Below are positions 30,855 through 39,271 of a stretch of DNA of 64,000 bases, piece after piece. Source of the stretch: Methylobacter sp. (GTDB taxonomy: Bacteria > Pseudomonadota > Gammaproteobacteria > Methylococcales > Methylomonadaceae). The position numbers were made by a program, and so were the translations under genes. Position 1 is the first letter of the stretch; the number at the start of each line of letters is the position of its first letter. The stretch spans positions 62,001 to 126,000 of the forward strand of contig JAQUOU010000005.1 in the NCBI GenBank assembly GCA_028716975.1. The letters run 5' to 3'. The notes beneath the pieces are model-generated. The model saw only the letters and a list, made by a program, of their open reading frames with translations. It had not been told where the DNA came from and did not search any database.

Positions 30855-31766
30855 ATGGAAAAACCATTCATTCTGCACATGCTGACCACTGCCAAAAATC
30901 TCAGCCCCTTTGATGCCAATATGGCTTTGGATGTAGGCTGGGCTTCGCTGTCGTATATCAATGTCGAACCCAGTGAGGTTCAAGGTTTGGTTCAGGATGC
31001 CATTTTTTCCCGCAGCCCAAAAAATTTAAAGCGAACCGGAATATTCATAGGCGGACGAGACACCAAACAAGCAATGGACATGCTGAAAATAGCGAAGCGC
31101 TCGATGGTTCCCCCTTTTGAAATATCTGTCTTCGCTGATCCCAGCGGCGCTTTTACTACCGCAGCCGGCATGGTGGCAGCAGTTGAGCATGAATTAATAA
31201 CAAAATTTAACACTACGCTGGAAGGAAAAAATATTCTGGCACTGGGCGGGACGGGACCAGTTGGCCAGGCTGCCGCGGTTATTGCCGCTCAAGCCGGCGC
31301 TCGCGTGAGGCTCATCGGCCGTCAGCTGGATAAGGCCCAGCGTATTGCCGATATGTGCAATAATGAATTTGGTGACGGTAAAATCACTATTGAAGTCGGC
31401 ATAGATGCCGATAAAGCTGAATACATGAAAACAGCCGATGTTGTCTTTGCAACCGGCGCAGCCGGCATTGAATTATTGAGTGCGGAACTTGTTGCCTCGG
31501 CGCCGCAACTAAAGGTCGCAGCCGATGTAAATGCAGTGCCGCCCTCCGGTATCGCAGGTGTTGATGCTTTCCATAGCGGTACGCCTATTCGTGGCTCAAA
31601 AAGCGGTGCGGTCGGCATTGGCGCGCTGGCTATTGGTAACATTAAATATCAGGCTCAAAATCTTTTGTTGAAAAAAATGACTAAAAGCGACAAACCCGTT
31701 TATCTCCATTTTGAGCATGCTTTTGAAGTTGCAAGAGACTATATAAAATCACATGCTAAAAGCTAG
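30855..31766 (+). CDS. mtdB: Methylene-H4MPT dehydrogenase, MtdB type (copy 1)
   Basis: A 303-residue MtdA/MtdB-family enzyme. MLTTAKNLSPFDANMALDVG, QDAIFSRSPKNLKRTGIFIG, MVPPFEISVFADPSGAFTTA and the Rossmann GGTGPVGQAAAVIAA are diagnostic, and the C-terminus VAADVNAVPPSGIAGVD matches. MtdB oxidises methylene-tetrahydromethanopterin with NAD(P)+ in formaldehyde oxidation. A clear AGGAGATATC ribosome-binding site precedes the ATG. A paralogue follows 46 bp downstream. Compared with copy 2 it lacks one residue in the LSYINV segment (LIPYSNV in copy 2), a candidate determinant of altered substrate or cofactor choice. Confidence 0.9.
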   Translation: MEKPFILHMLTTAKNLSPFDANMALDVGWASLSYINVEPSEVQGLVQDAIFSRSPKNLKRTGIFIGGRDTKQAMDMLKIAKRSMVPPFEISVFADPSGAFTTAAGMVAAVEHELITKFNTTLEGKNILALGGTGPVGQAAAVIAAQAGARVRLIGRQLDKAQRIADMCNNEFGDGKITIEVGIDADKAEYMKTADVVFATGAAGIELLSAELVASAPQLKVAADVNAVPPSGIAGVDAFHSGTPIRGSKSGAVGIGALAIGNIKYQAQNLLLKKMTKSDKPVYLHFEHAFEVARDYIKSHAKS

Positions 31767-31812
31767 ACACTATAATAGTTAATTTAACCTGCGCTGATAA
31801 AGAGGATTTCTA

Positions 31813-32724
31813 ATGGAGAAACGCAGCATTATTCATATGCTTGACCCCATGCAGAACAACAGCCCGTTTGATATTAATATGGCGCTTGATGCAGGATTCG
31901 ATATGTTAATACCCTATAGCAACGTCAAGCTGGATAACATCCACGGACTGACCCAGGATGCCATATTTTCCCGCGGCCCATCCGGTGTAAAACGCACAGG
32001 CATTTTTATCGGCGGACGCGACCTGGGATTAGCCATAGACATGTTGAACGCCAGTAAACAAGCAATGGTTCCTCCTTTTGAAATTTCAGTTTTTGCCGAT
32101 CCCAGCGGCGCATTTACTACGGCGGCCGCCTTAGTCGCCTGTGTTGAACAACAACTGAAAGTAAAGCATGGTAAGGATCTGAAAGACTGCAAGGCAGTAG
32201 TTTTTGGCGGAACAGGCCCGGTCGGTATTGCTACAGGCGTTATCGCATCATTAGCAGGCGCCGATACAACATTAATAGATCATTTATCAATTGAAACGGC
32301 TCTGGATGTTTCTAAAGAATATAACCGCCGTTTTGGCTGTTCTCTTAAGGGAGCATGCGCGAGTTCTGAAATAGATAAAATCCGCCTGGTTTCAAATACC
32401 GACATTATTTTCAGTACTGCAAAAGCCGGTATCCGGGTTTTAAGCGCTTCAGTATTACATGAAGCAAAGCAGCTGAAAGTGGCGGGAGACGTAAATGCGG
32501 TCCCTCCTCTTGGCATTGAAGGTATTAATCGCAATGATTTTGGAACACCTGTGATCTATGCAGTAAATGCTCAAGGCGCAGTAGGTGTAGGTGCTTTAGC
32601 TGTCGGGAACGTTAAATACAAGCTGCAACATACGATGTTAAAATTAATGCTGGAAACCGATAAGCCTTTATACCTGGATTTCAGGGATGCATTTAATAAA
32701 GCCAGGGAAGATATAAAAATCTAA
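31813..32724 (+). CDS. mtdB: Methylene-H4MPT dehydrogenase, MtdB type (copy 2)
   Basis: A 303-residue paralogue of the gene just upstream, read in the same direction with its own ribosome-binding site (AGAGGATTT). It has MLDPMQNNSPFDINMALDAG, LTQDAIFSRGPSGVKRTGIF, FEISVFADPSGAFTTAA and GGTGPVGIATGV, and keeps the LIPYSNVKLDNIHGL segment found in canonical MtdB, so it is probably the conventional enzyme of the pair. Sequence identity between copies is moderate by eye (roughly half), pointing to an old duplication rather than a recent one. It converges on the response-regulator gene with only a 13-bp gap. Confidence 0.9.
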   Translation: MEKRSIIHMLDPMQNNSPFDINMALDAGFDMLIPYSNVKLDNIHGLTQDAIFSRGPSGVKRTGIFIGGRDLGLAIDMLNASKQAMVPPFEISVFADPSGAFTTAAALVACVEQQLKVKHGKDLKDCKAVVFGGTGPVGIATGVIASLAGADTTLIDHLSIETALDVSKEYNRRFGCSLKGACASSEIDKIRLVSNTDIIFSTAKAGIRVLSASVLHEAKQLKVAGDVNAVPPLGIEGINRNDFGTPVIYAVNAQGAVGVGALAVGNVKYKLQHTMLKLMLETDKPLYLDFRDAFNKAREDIKI

Positions 32725-32737
32725 TCCTTTTATTTTA

Positions 32738-33382
32738 CTAAATCAAAGTATTATCAATATGGCCAAACTTAACAGCAAGCCGGGTTAATTCAACATCGTT
32801 CTTGATTTGTAATTTGTTGTAAAGACGGTAACGATAGGTATTTACCGTCTTATCGCTCAACATCAACATTCCCGCCATTTCCTGGATAGTCTTTCCCTGA
32901 AGAATTAAAGTCACTACTTCAGCCTCTCTTTGGGAAAGTTTTGAAAAGGGTGATTCATGACTTCCAGGTAATCCCTGAAAAGCGAGATTATTGGCAACAT
33001 CTGAACAGAGATAACGCTTACCGGCTATTACCATCCTGATGGCATGTATCATTTCATCTACAGGCGAGCCTTTAGAAATAAATCCTAAAACCCCGAGTTT
33101 AAGTAGCTGATAAGGTATGGGACCATCATTGTGAACAGATAAGGCAATGATTTTTATCTCCGAATTATGCTGTAAAATTCTACGGCAGGCTTCCACGCCG
33201 CCTATTCCGGGCATATTAACATCCATCATCACCACATCCGCCACTATTTTACCAACCGCATAAATGGCTTCTTCGCCGGAATTTGCTACGCCCACTACCC
33301 TTATATCCTCAGCAGCATTCAACAAAGCTTCAATACCGGTTCGCACCAGTTCATGATCATCAACAAGCAAAACACTAATCAT
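32738..33382 (-). CDS. GacA/UvrY-like LuxR response regulator
   Basis: A 214-residue two-domain regulator. Receiver (1-120) begins SVLLVDDHELVRTGIEALL with phospho-Asp in VVMMDVNMPG and Lys in FISKGSPVDEMIHAI. The C-terminal LuxR helix-turn-helix (FSKLSQREAEVVTLILQGKT, then MLMLSDKTVNTYRYRLYNKL) matches the GacA/UvrY group, which in gammaproteobacteria controls the Rsm/Csr small-RNA system. No kinase partner lies next to it. Stop-to-stop with mtdB copy 2. Confidence 0.85.
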   Translation of the reverse strand: MISVLLVDDHELVRTGIEALLNAAEDIRVVGVANSGEEAIYAVGKIVADVVMMDVNMPGIGGVEACRRILQHNSEIKIIALSVHNDGPIPYQLLKLGVLGFISKGSPVDEMIHAIRMVIAGKRYLCSDVANNLAFQGLPGSHESPFSKLSQREAEVVTLILQGKTIQEMAGMLMLSDKTVNTYRYRLYNKLQIKNDVELTRLAVKFGHIDNTLI

Positions 33383-33592
33383 ATTTATTTCATTGTTATT
33401 GTTAAATTAGTTTTAAACCATTATTTCTACGTGCTGCTCGTTACAGCCATATTAATAGCTGTTTATACCAATAATTATACATAGATAGCATCTCTCTTGC
33501 TGACTGATCACTCTATTATCCGACACTTAAGGCATCATTAATTGATCAGACTTAATTCCTGCATAATTAGCGTGTTCTGCTATTATTTTAAG

Positions 33593-34405
33593 ATGAAAAA
33601 TAATAACCCCTTTATAAAAATCATTCCTAAGAAAGTGAATTACTCAACTGCAATAGGTATTTTGTTGAGTCTGTTATTATTCATTTTTATCATAGTCTTT
33701 GCTGCAAACAATCCGCTTTCTTTTCTTAACCCCATCGGGCTTTTAATTGTAGTTGGCGGCACATTGGCCGCCATTTTTTTAAGCTATCCCTTAAGAGATA
33801 TCAAACATGGATTAAAATCGGTCAAGCTTATTTTTTTTTATGAGAGTCTCAACCCTCAAATGGAAGCCAATGAAATTATGGCAGTATCTCAAATGTGGTT
33901 TCAAAGAGATACCATAGCAATCGAAAATGTTATCGATACTATTAATAATCCTTACCTGAAAACTGGGTTTCAGCTCGTTGTAGATAACACCCCTATTGAG
34001 GACATATTATCCTTACTTAAATGGCGTATTGCCCGTTTGAGAGCCAAAGAAAAAGCTGAATCCAATATTTTTCACAGCCTCGCCTCTTACTCGCCTGCGT
34101 TCGGCATGCTAGGCACTCTGATAAGCTTAATTAATCTGCTGCAAGTCCTTGAGCTTAAAGATATTGGCGGGATAAGCTTTAATATGGGCGTAGCCCTGAT
34201 CACTACTTTTTACGGCCTGATCATGGCTAACCTCATTTTTAGCCCCATTGCCATAAAACTGGAGAGACGGACAGAACAACGCATCATGATCATGAGCATG
34301 GTTATGGAAGGCATTACGCTGATAGCGGAGCGTCGTAATCCATCATTTATCCGCGAAACGCTCAAGTCATTTATTATTCACTATGATAATGAATTAAAAG
34401 ACTAA
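33593..34405 (+). CDS. MotA-family stator subunit
   Basis: About 270 residues with four transmembrane segments: ILLSLLLFIFIIVFAAN, GLLIVVGGTLAAIFL, and late ones in SYSPAFGMLGTLISLINLL and ALITTFYGLIMANLIF. The cytoplasmic loop between TM2 and TM3 is MotA-like (YLKTGFQLVVDNTPIEDI, LLKWRIARLRAKEKA). MotA and MotB form the ion-driven stator of the flagellar motor. The start ATG at 33593 (MKNNNPFIK) is preferred over a TTG 51 bp upstream. The MotB gene follows after 74 bp. No other flagellar genes in the window, so possibly a secondary stator set. Confidence 0.8.
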   Translation: MKNNNPFIKIIPKKVNYSTAIGILLSLLLFIFIIVFAANNPLSFLNPIGLLIVVGGTLAAIFLSYPLRDIKHGLKSVKLIFFYESLNPQMEANEIMAVSQMWFQRDTIAIENVIDTINNPYLKTGFQLVVDNTPIEDILSLLKWRIARLRAKEKAESNIFHSLASYSPAFGMLGTLISLINLLQVLELKDIGGISFNMGVALITTFYGLIMANLIFSPIAIKLERRTEQRIMIMSMVMEGITLIAERRNPSFIRETLKSFIIHYDNELKD

Positions 34406-34479
34406 AAAGAAACCCGATAACCTGTCTGATTAAGGCCCTTGTTAAACTTAAGTTGTTAATAAATGTGTATTAGTTTTAA

Positions 34480-35337
34480 ATGAGTAAAGATCCATTTTCA
34501 AAACTCCAGTCTTCCTTGTCTTTCGATGACTTGCTTAACCAGCCGGCTAACCACAACTCACAAAACTGGCTGTTAAGTTATCTTGATGTCTTTGTGCTGA
34601 TCATCATGCTGGTAATAGTACTGATTTCTTTAAGTGATTTTAAAGTAGAACAAAAGCAGGTGACTGGTAAAGAGCAAACTGAATCCTCCTCCGCCGCCAA
34701 AACCCCATGTAATCATGTTCCTGCCGTATGTAAGACTGCCCCGCCAATCAATCTTCCTGAGAATAATGTCGATGCCAAAACAGAAGCTAAAAACGCCCCT
34801 TTAGCAAATTTTATTCCTTACCCACCCACTACCAAACAAGTAGAACCACAACCGATACTGATAACAGTACTACCCGCCGTAAAATCAGTGGATGAGAATG
34901 AATTACAACAGCAATTATCAAAAAAGATTGACGAATTTGGCCTTAAAGACTCAATTGAAATAAAAGTTAAACAAGGCTATGCTGAACTTGAGATTCAGGA
35001 GGAAGTACTTTTTAAATCTTCTGAGGCCTATTTGACAGTTGACGGGAAGTTATTATTGCAACGCCTTTCGCCTTTATTAAAACAAGCAGTGGGCCTGATC
35101 CTGATAGAAGGACATACCGATAACCGCCCTATTCATACTCCACAATTTCCTTCAAATTGGGAACTTGGCTCCTCGCGCGCTACCAGTGTTCTGCACTTTC
35201 TGGCTTCGCAACAATTAGACAGCAACCGCTTGAGGGCTATCACTTATGCAGATACAATGCCTATTGCTGATAATTCCACACCTGAAGGAAGAGAAAAAAA
35301 CCGCCGAGTCAATATCTTAATAAAGATTTCGGACTAA
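34480..35337 (+). CDS. MotB-family stator subunit with OmpA domain
   Basis: A 285-residue protein. One N-terminal transmembrane segment (LLSYLDVFVLIIMLVIVLIS) holds the ion-channel Asp in YLD, followed by a Pro/Lys-rich periplasmic linker, then the OmpA peptidoglycan-binding domain (VGLILIEGHTDNRPIHTPQF, NWELGSSRATSVLHFLAS, REKNRRVNILIKIS). Pairs with the MotA-type protein upstream. Its long linker (~80 residues) is a feature to note. Followed by the PilZ gene. Confidence 0.8.
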   Translation: MSKDPFSKLQSSLSFDDLLNQPANHNSQNWLLSYLDVFVLIIMLVIVLISLSDFKVEQKQVTGKEQTESSSAAKTPCNHVPAVCKTAPPINLPENNVDAKTEAKNAPLANFIPYPPTTKQVEPQPILITVLPAVKSVDENELQQQLSKKIDEFGLKDSIEIKVKQGYAELEIQEEVLFKSSEAYLTVDGKLLLQRLSPLLKQAVGLILIEGHTDNRPIHTPQFPSNWELGSSRATSVLHFLASQQLDSNRLRAITYADTMPIADNSTPEGREKNRRVNILIKISD

Positions 35338-35448
35338 AGTTTAACAAAATATTCTCTAACTTATTGAAAATAAATACTATTTTATAGAAATCAAGGTTGT
35401 GCTCTTTCCTCGGAATTCTCACTTAACTTTAAAAATTTCATCTATATA

Positions 35449-35712
35449 ATGTTATCCAACCATAATAATCGCCGTCATTTGCGGTTGTCGCATCGTGCAA
35501 AAGTTGAGTTAATCAGTGCTAATGAATCTATAATCGCCTATACCAAGGATTTATCTGACAGTGGTTTATTTGTAATGGGCTCATTCAGGATTACGCCTTC
35601 CATAGGCGACGTCCTGGAAGTTGTGATTCTCGATATTGAAAGCGCCATACCCAAATCCGTTGTAGTCAAACGAGTGGAGGCGGAAATCGGGTTTGCTGTG
35701 GAATTTATTTAA
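35449..35712 (+). CDS. PilZ-domain c-di-GMP binding protein
   Basis: An 87-residue stand-alone PilZ domain. The N-terminal motif NNRRHLRLSHRAKVEL contains the RxxxR c-di-GMP-binding arginines, and YTKDLSDSGLFVMG supplies the second binding motif (DxSxxGxF/V). The gene follows motB by 111 bp on the same strand; the arrangement suggests it links c-di-GMP to stator behaviour, but this is inference. No further domains. Confidence 0.8.
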   Translation: MLSNHNNRRHLRLSHRAKVELISANESIIAYTKDLSDSGLFVMGSFRITPSIGDVLEVVILDIESAIPKSVVVKRVEAEIGFAVEFI

Positions 35713-35808
35713 ATCCCGCTATCCCTATAAAATCTATAACTCTAAAAATATGCTCAGCCTAATGCGCATACAATAATTTCTTAAACCATAATCCATAAAG
35801 GGAAGGCG

Positions 35809-36207
35809 ATGTTTAAAACACAACTCATAAAAATAATAGGATATTTTTGCGTAACCTTGATAGCTTTCCTCTTTATAGTGTGCAGACTATTGTTTCAGCA
35901 GAGGAGAAGTCGACATTCAACAGAACAGTTTTATTAGAAAAAAAAAGTTGAACTTCCCAGTAACATTATTAAAACAAAAATAATACGAGTTAAATTTCCT
36001 CCCGCTTTCAAAACACCTTGGCATACTCACCAAGGACCTGGACCTCGTTATATTGTCAAAGGTAAACTGAAAGTAATTGAAAATGGAAAAACCAACAGCT
36101 ACTCCGCCGGGGAAGTATTTTGGGAATCAGGCTCATTAATGTCCGTAGAAAACATCGGCGAAGGCTCTGCTGAATTAATAATCTTTGAATTAGCGCCGGC
36201 TAATTAG
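35809..36207 (+). pseudogene. Exported cupin protein, twice frameshifted
   Basis: An ATG at 35809 opens a signal peptide (MFKTQLIKIIGYFCVTLIAF, LFIV), but the mature protein continues in another frame as TIVSAEEKSTFNRTVLLEKK. At a run of nine A (35938-35946) the frame changes again to VELPSNIIKTKIIRVKFPPA, then the cupin core TPWHTHQGPGPRYIVKGK and AGEVFWESGSLMSVENIG with the metal-binding histidines, ending at 36207. Deleting one A restores the second junction. At least two frameshifts make it a pseudogene unless the sequence is in error. A signal-peptide-bearing small cupin of this type is otherwise ~130 residues. Confidence 0.75.
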
Positions 36208-36448
36208 TAAAAACGACCTCATTAGTCATCATCCAATTCGCTAACCTTTCATGTTTTGAAAAGCCTTTCCTTCAGAATTAAAACTTGTATCTATATTTCC
36301 AAAAACTGAAACGAGAAACACATACTATCTCAGCCACTCAATCATGCTTAACGTCGATTCCTTAAGCAACTCACTAAAAATGAGTAAAGACTTTTTCTTT
36401 ATAGCGGACTGTTAAGTTAGAAATTAAAATATTATCCTTTATTTTTGT

Positions 36449-36467
36449 AATGAGAATTGTTATCATT
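36449..36467. promoter_or_regulatory. Fur box upstream of bfd
   Basis: AATGAGAATTGTTATCATT is an imperfect 19-bp dyad (7 of 9 paired positions) very close to the Fur consensus. It ends 32 bp before the bfd start, over the likely promoter. It implies derepression of bfd under iron limitation. Confidence 0.75.
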
Positions 36468-36499
36468 TATAAAAATTATTGTTAGGAGATATTTCATTT

Positions 36500-36715
36500 A
36501 TGTATGTATGTGTTTGCAAAGCAGTCACCGATACCCAAATAAAAAACGCTATTGTCAATGGCGTTTGCACCCGCAGGCAATTATTTCAATGCTTTGGAGT
36601 CGGCGGGGACTGTGGAAAATGCAATAAACATGTAAAGGAATTACTTAATCGTAACCTGCAACAGCAGTCTATAATACAAACAGCATCAAACCAGCCTGCT
36701 CTTAACGCCTGTTAG
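36500..36715 (+). CDS. bfd: Bacterioferritin-associated ferredoxin
   Basis: About 71 residues with the [2Fe-2S] ligand set YVCVCKAVTD and GVGGDCGKCNKHVKEL (four Cys in the Bfd spacing C-x-C...C-x2-C). Bfd reduces bacterioferritin to release stored iron. Start 36500 (MYVCVCKAV) is chosen over an upstream codon because GGAGAT lies in correct spacing. It follows a Fur box. The bacterioferritin gene that should accompany it is only a fragment here. Confidence 0.9.
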   Translation: MYVCVCKAVTDTQIKNAIVNGVCTRRQLFQCFGVGGDCGKCNKHVKELLNRNLQQQSIIQTASNQPALNAC

Positions 36716-36746
36716 TAAAACAGAGGATCTTTGAAAATAGATATAA

Positions 36747-36917
36747 GAAATCTATGAATCTATCGATGAAATGAAAGGTCCTGGCCGTTTAATTGAATGT
36801 CTATCTTTTTTTGAGGCCTCCACTGATATAAAGAATATTGGTAGTCCAATGGTTGGTGAAAACCTTATAGCAAGGCTGAAGTTTAATTTAAGGCTGGAAC
36901 AGGCTGGCATTACTTAA
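36747..36917 (+). pseudogene. bfr: Bacterioferritin C-terminal-half fragment
   Basis: Directly after bfd the sequence reads EIYESIDEMKGPGRLIECLS, then DIKNIGSPMVGENLIARLKF and LRLEQAGIT, a clear but corroded match to bacterioferritin (Y-ESIDEMKHADKLIERIL, LGxLxIGEN, DLxLE). The key helix metal ligands (Asp-Glu-x-x-His) have lost the His: EMKGPGR in place of EMKHADK. An upstream in-frame stop at 36744 and a stop at 36915-36917 bracket it; the N-terminal half and the last helix are missing. Not functional. Confidence 0.8.
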
Positions 36918-37099
36918 TAGAAAAAATAGAACTGTAAAATTATTCACAATCGCAACTTTAAGCGTTGCCATACTCTAATATAATTCCTGATCGATTTATA
37001 TCCGTTCATTATTTCAACCGAAAAACCCGTTTGTTTAAGTATAATAAAGTTCTTTTTTGCCCCGGATTTACTTTCCGGCTCGCAACATGGAAATAATTT

Positions 37100-38095
37100 A
37101 TGTCTCAAATAATAGTTTGTGCCCTGTACAAATTTGTAACGCTGGAAAATTATCGGAATTTGCGGCAACCGCTGCATAATGTCATGGCAAGTAATCAGCT
37201 TCGCGGAACGTTGCTGCTGGCTAAAGAAGGCATAAACGGCACCGTAGCCGGCTCCCGTCAAGGCATAGATCTACTGCTGAACTGGTTGCGTTGCTACCCG
37301 CGCCTGGCGGATATTGATCACAAGGAATCCTTGACTGACATCCAGCCTTTTAACCGCACTAAAGTTAAACTGAAAAAAGAAATTGTCACTATGGGCGTCG
37401 AAGGGATAGACCCTAAACGCGTCGTAGGCACCTATGTCCAACCCCGCGACTGGAACAAGCTGATTTCTGATCCCGATGTCATTCTGGTGGACACGCGCAA
37501 TGATTATGAAGTTAAGGTAGGCACGTTTAAAAATGCCATTAATCCCGGCACCGAAAGCTTCCGTGAATTTCCCCGTTATGTAAAAGATAACCTCGACCCT
37601 GAAAAACACAAAAAAATTGCCATGTTCTGCACCGGCGGGATTCGTTGTGAAAAATCAACCGCTTTCTTAAAAGAACAAGGGTTTAATGAAGTCTTTCATC
37701 TCAAAGGCGGCATATTAAAATACCTGGAAGAAGTACCTGAACAAGAAACCTTATGGGAAGGCGAATGTTTTGTTTTTGACGAGAGGGTAACGGTCAATCT
37801 GCAACTTGAAAAAGGCAATTACGATCAATGCCATGCCTGCCGCATGCCCATCACAGCAGCAGACAAAGCCAGCGATAAATATCAGCAAGGATGCGCATGT
37901 CCTCATTGTTACGACAGGGTCACGCCCGAGCAGAAGGCCCGTTTTATGCAGCGACAAAAGCAAATCGAATTGGCCGAAAAACGAGGCATCGCCCATATAG
38001 GTTCTGATGCAGCCAAAACGCTTGCCGCCAGTCGCGAAACCAAGTTTCTAAGGCAACAGGAAGCACTGGAAAAACAGAACCGGAAAATATCCTGA
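37100..38095 (+). CDS. trhO: tRNA U34 hydroxylase TrhO (rhodanese family)
   Basis: A 331-residue YceA/TrhO protein. Acylphosphatase-like N-terminal domain ([16 protein letters not shown]), rhodanese domain with the active Cys in [15 protein letters not shown] and a C-terminal Cys-rich zinc-like region ([18 protein letters not shown]). TrhO makes 5-hydroxyuridine at position 34 of certain tRNAs using oxygen. The first ATG gives the family N-terminus. Followed by a redoxin gene 64 bp downstream. Confidence 0.93.
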   Translation: MSQIIVCALYKFVTLENYRNLRQPLHNVMASNQLRGTLLLAKEGINGTVAGSRQGIDLLLNWLRCYPRLADIDHKESLTDIQPFNRTKVKLKKEIVTMGVEGIDPKRVVGTYVQPRDWNKLISDPDVILVDTRNDYEVKVGTFKNAINPGTESFREFPRYVKDNLDPEKHKKIAMFCTGGIRCEKSTAFLKEQGFNEVFHLKGGILKYLEEVPEQETLWEGECFVFDERVTVNLQLEKGNYDQCHACRMPITAADKASDKYQQGCACPHCYDRVTPEQKARFMQRQKQIELAEKRGIAHIGSDAAKTLAASRETKFLRQQEALEKQNRKIS

Positions 38096-38159
38096 ATCCT
38101 CAAAACCAATCCAAATATTAAATTCTGAAATCCACCGCGGCTGAAGCAGGGAGTTCATA

Positions 38160-38822
38160 ATGAAAGCAAAAATAGGACAAAAAGCTCCCCCGTTATCAGT
38201 ATCTGCCTGGGTTCAAGGCGAACCGGTTAATTTTGATGATTTATCAGGCCAAGTCGTATTGGTGGTAGTATTCCAACTGAACTGCCCAGGTTGTTTCCTA
38301 TATTCGTTGCCGCAAGCAGTAAATTTGTACCGGAAATATTCGAATCACGGCTTATCGGTATTGGGAATAGCTACTGCATTTGAAGATTTTGATAAAAACA
38401 CTCTGGAAAACTTAACCCGGCTGGTTGAAAAAGGTGAAGTCGTAGGCGAAACATTGCGTGCATTAAGCCAGTCCGGGGAATTAACTGCAGGTCGCTTATT
38501 GCCCTACCCTATTCCGTTTCCTTTAGCTATGGATCGTTTGACCAAGCGGCAAGACGATATAACTGATAACGAAATTACGATCTTTATCAAAAACCGTATT
38601 CCAGATTTTGAGCAGGAACCGGAACCTTATCAACAAAAAATTCGGCAGCAGGTGCAGCATTATTTTGAATCGCTAATCTATCACGCAGAAACATTTGAGA
38701 CTTTCGAGTTAAAAGGAACACCGTCACATATTCTCGTTGATAAGCATGGCCTGCTACGAGATTGTGCATTTGGCGCTTATCCTGAATTGGAAGTGCGTAT
38801 AAAGGAGTTAATGGAAGAGTAA
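38160..38822 (+). CDS. Redoxin/AhpC-TSA thioredoxin-fold protein
   Basis: A 220-residue protein with a thioredoxin fold. The active-site motif is CPGC (FQLNCPGCFLYSLPQA), unusual in having Pro-Gly rather than CGPC, followed by GLSVLGIATAFEDFDKNTLE and near the C-terminus KGTPSHILVDKHGLLRD (cis-Pro motif TPS). An inserted ~70-residue segment in the middle distinguishes it from simple TlpA/Bcp proteins. Probably a cytoplasmic thiol oxidoreductase or peroxidase; no signal peptide. Start has an upstream AGGGAG. Confidence 0.75.
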   Translation: MKAKIGQKAPPLSVSAWVQGEPVNFDDLSGQVVLVVVFQLNCPGCFLYSLPQAVNLYRKYSNHGLSVLGIATAFEDFDKNTLENLTRLVEKGEVVGETLRALSQSGELTAGRLLPYPIPFPLAMDRLTKRQDDITDNEITIFIKNRIPDFEQEPEPYQQKIRQQVQHYFESLIYHAETFETFELKGTPSHILVDKHGLLRDCAFGAYPELEVRIKELMEE

Positions 38823-39271
38823 TGAGGCTGGAATGGATTCTAATAGCTGTTTTTTAGTGAAAGCGGCTTAAGGCTTTTAACTTTCTAAAAAACCGCGTCT
38901 CCAGGAATCCGTCTCTCTATGCCAAGAAACAGCTTGCCCTTACACTGGTTTTGCGCGCAGCCGCTGGGTGTCAACTTTTGGAGGTTAAATCCCCGTCAAA
39001 AACCTGGCCGATAGGAAGCTGCGGAGCCCCTGTAATGGCCTTTAGGCGGCCCCATTCAGGAAGGTAATCTCATCCGAGTCCCTATCTGACGCTTTCAATT
39101 CCCGAGGAGATGAACCTGATCCGGAGCAACCGATACCCAAGGCTTGTCATCGCACTAGGCAATCCAATGCGCATTTTATCGTCGACTATCAGCGCGGCCG
39201 GTTGTAACGCTAGGATTCAAATTACGCTTTCCCAATGTTTGTAGATTCTTTAACCGGACAGCTTCTTAACC
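38823..39271. other. GC-richer intergenic region, no gene recognised
   Basis: 449 bases between convergent redoxin and Kef genes. From ~38890 to ~39220 the composition is richer in G and C than its surroundings, which is unusual for spacer here. Frames on both strands give broken text (for example EWGRLKAITGAPQLPIGQVF on the minus strand) that suggests a decayed coding sequence, but no family could be named. No clear tRNA, tmRNA or riboswitch signature. Confidence 0.4.

Noticed and set aside
35938-35946. Programmed frameshifting or phase variation at a run of nine A in the cupin gene
   Set aside because: A second frameshift in the signal-peptide region is independent of the run, so a simple pseudogene (or sequencing error) is more likely.
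36944-37261. Long minus-strand reading frame over the trhO start
   Set aside because: It overlaps the well-supported trhO gene, has no family match and no good start signal.
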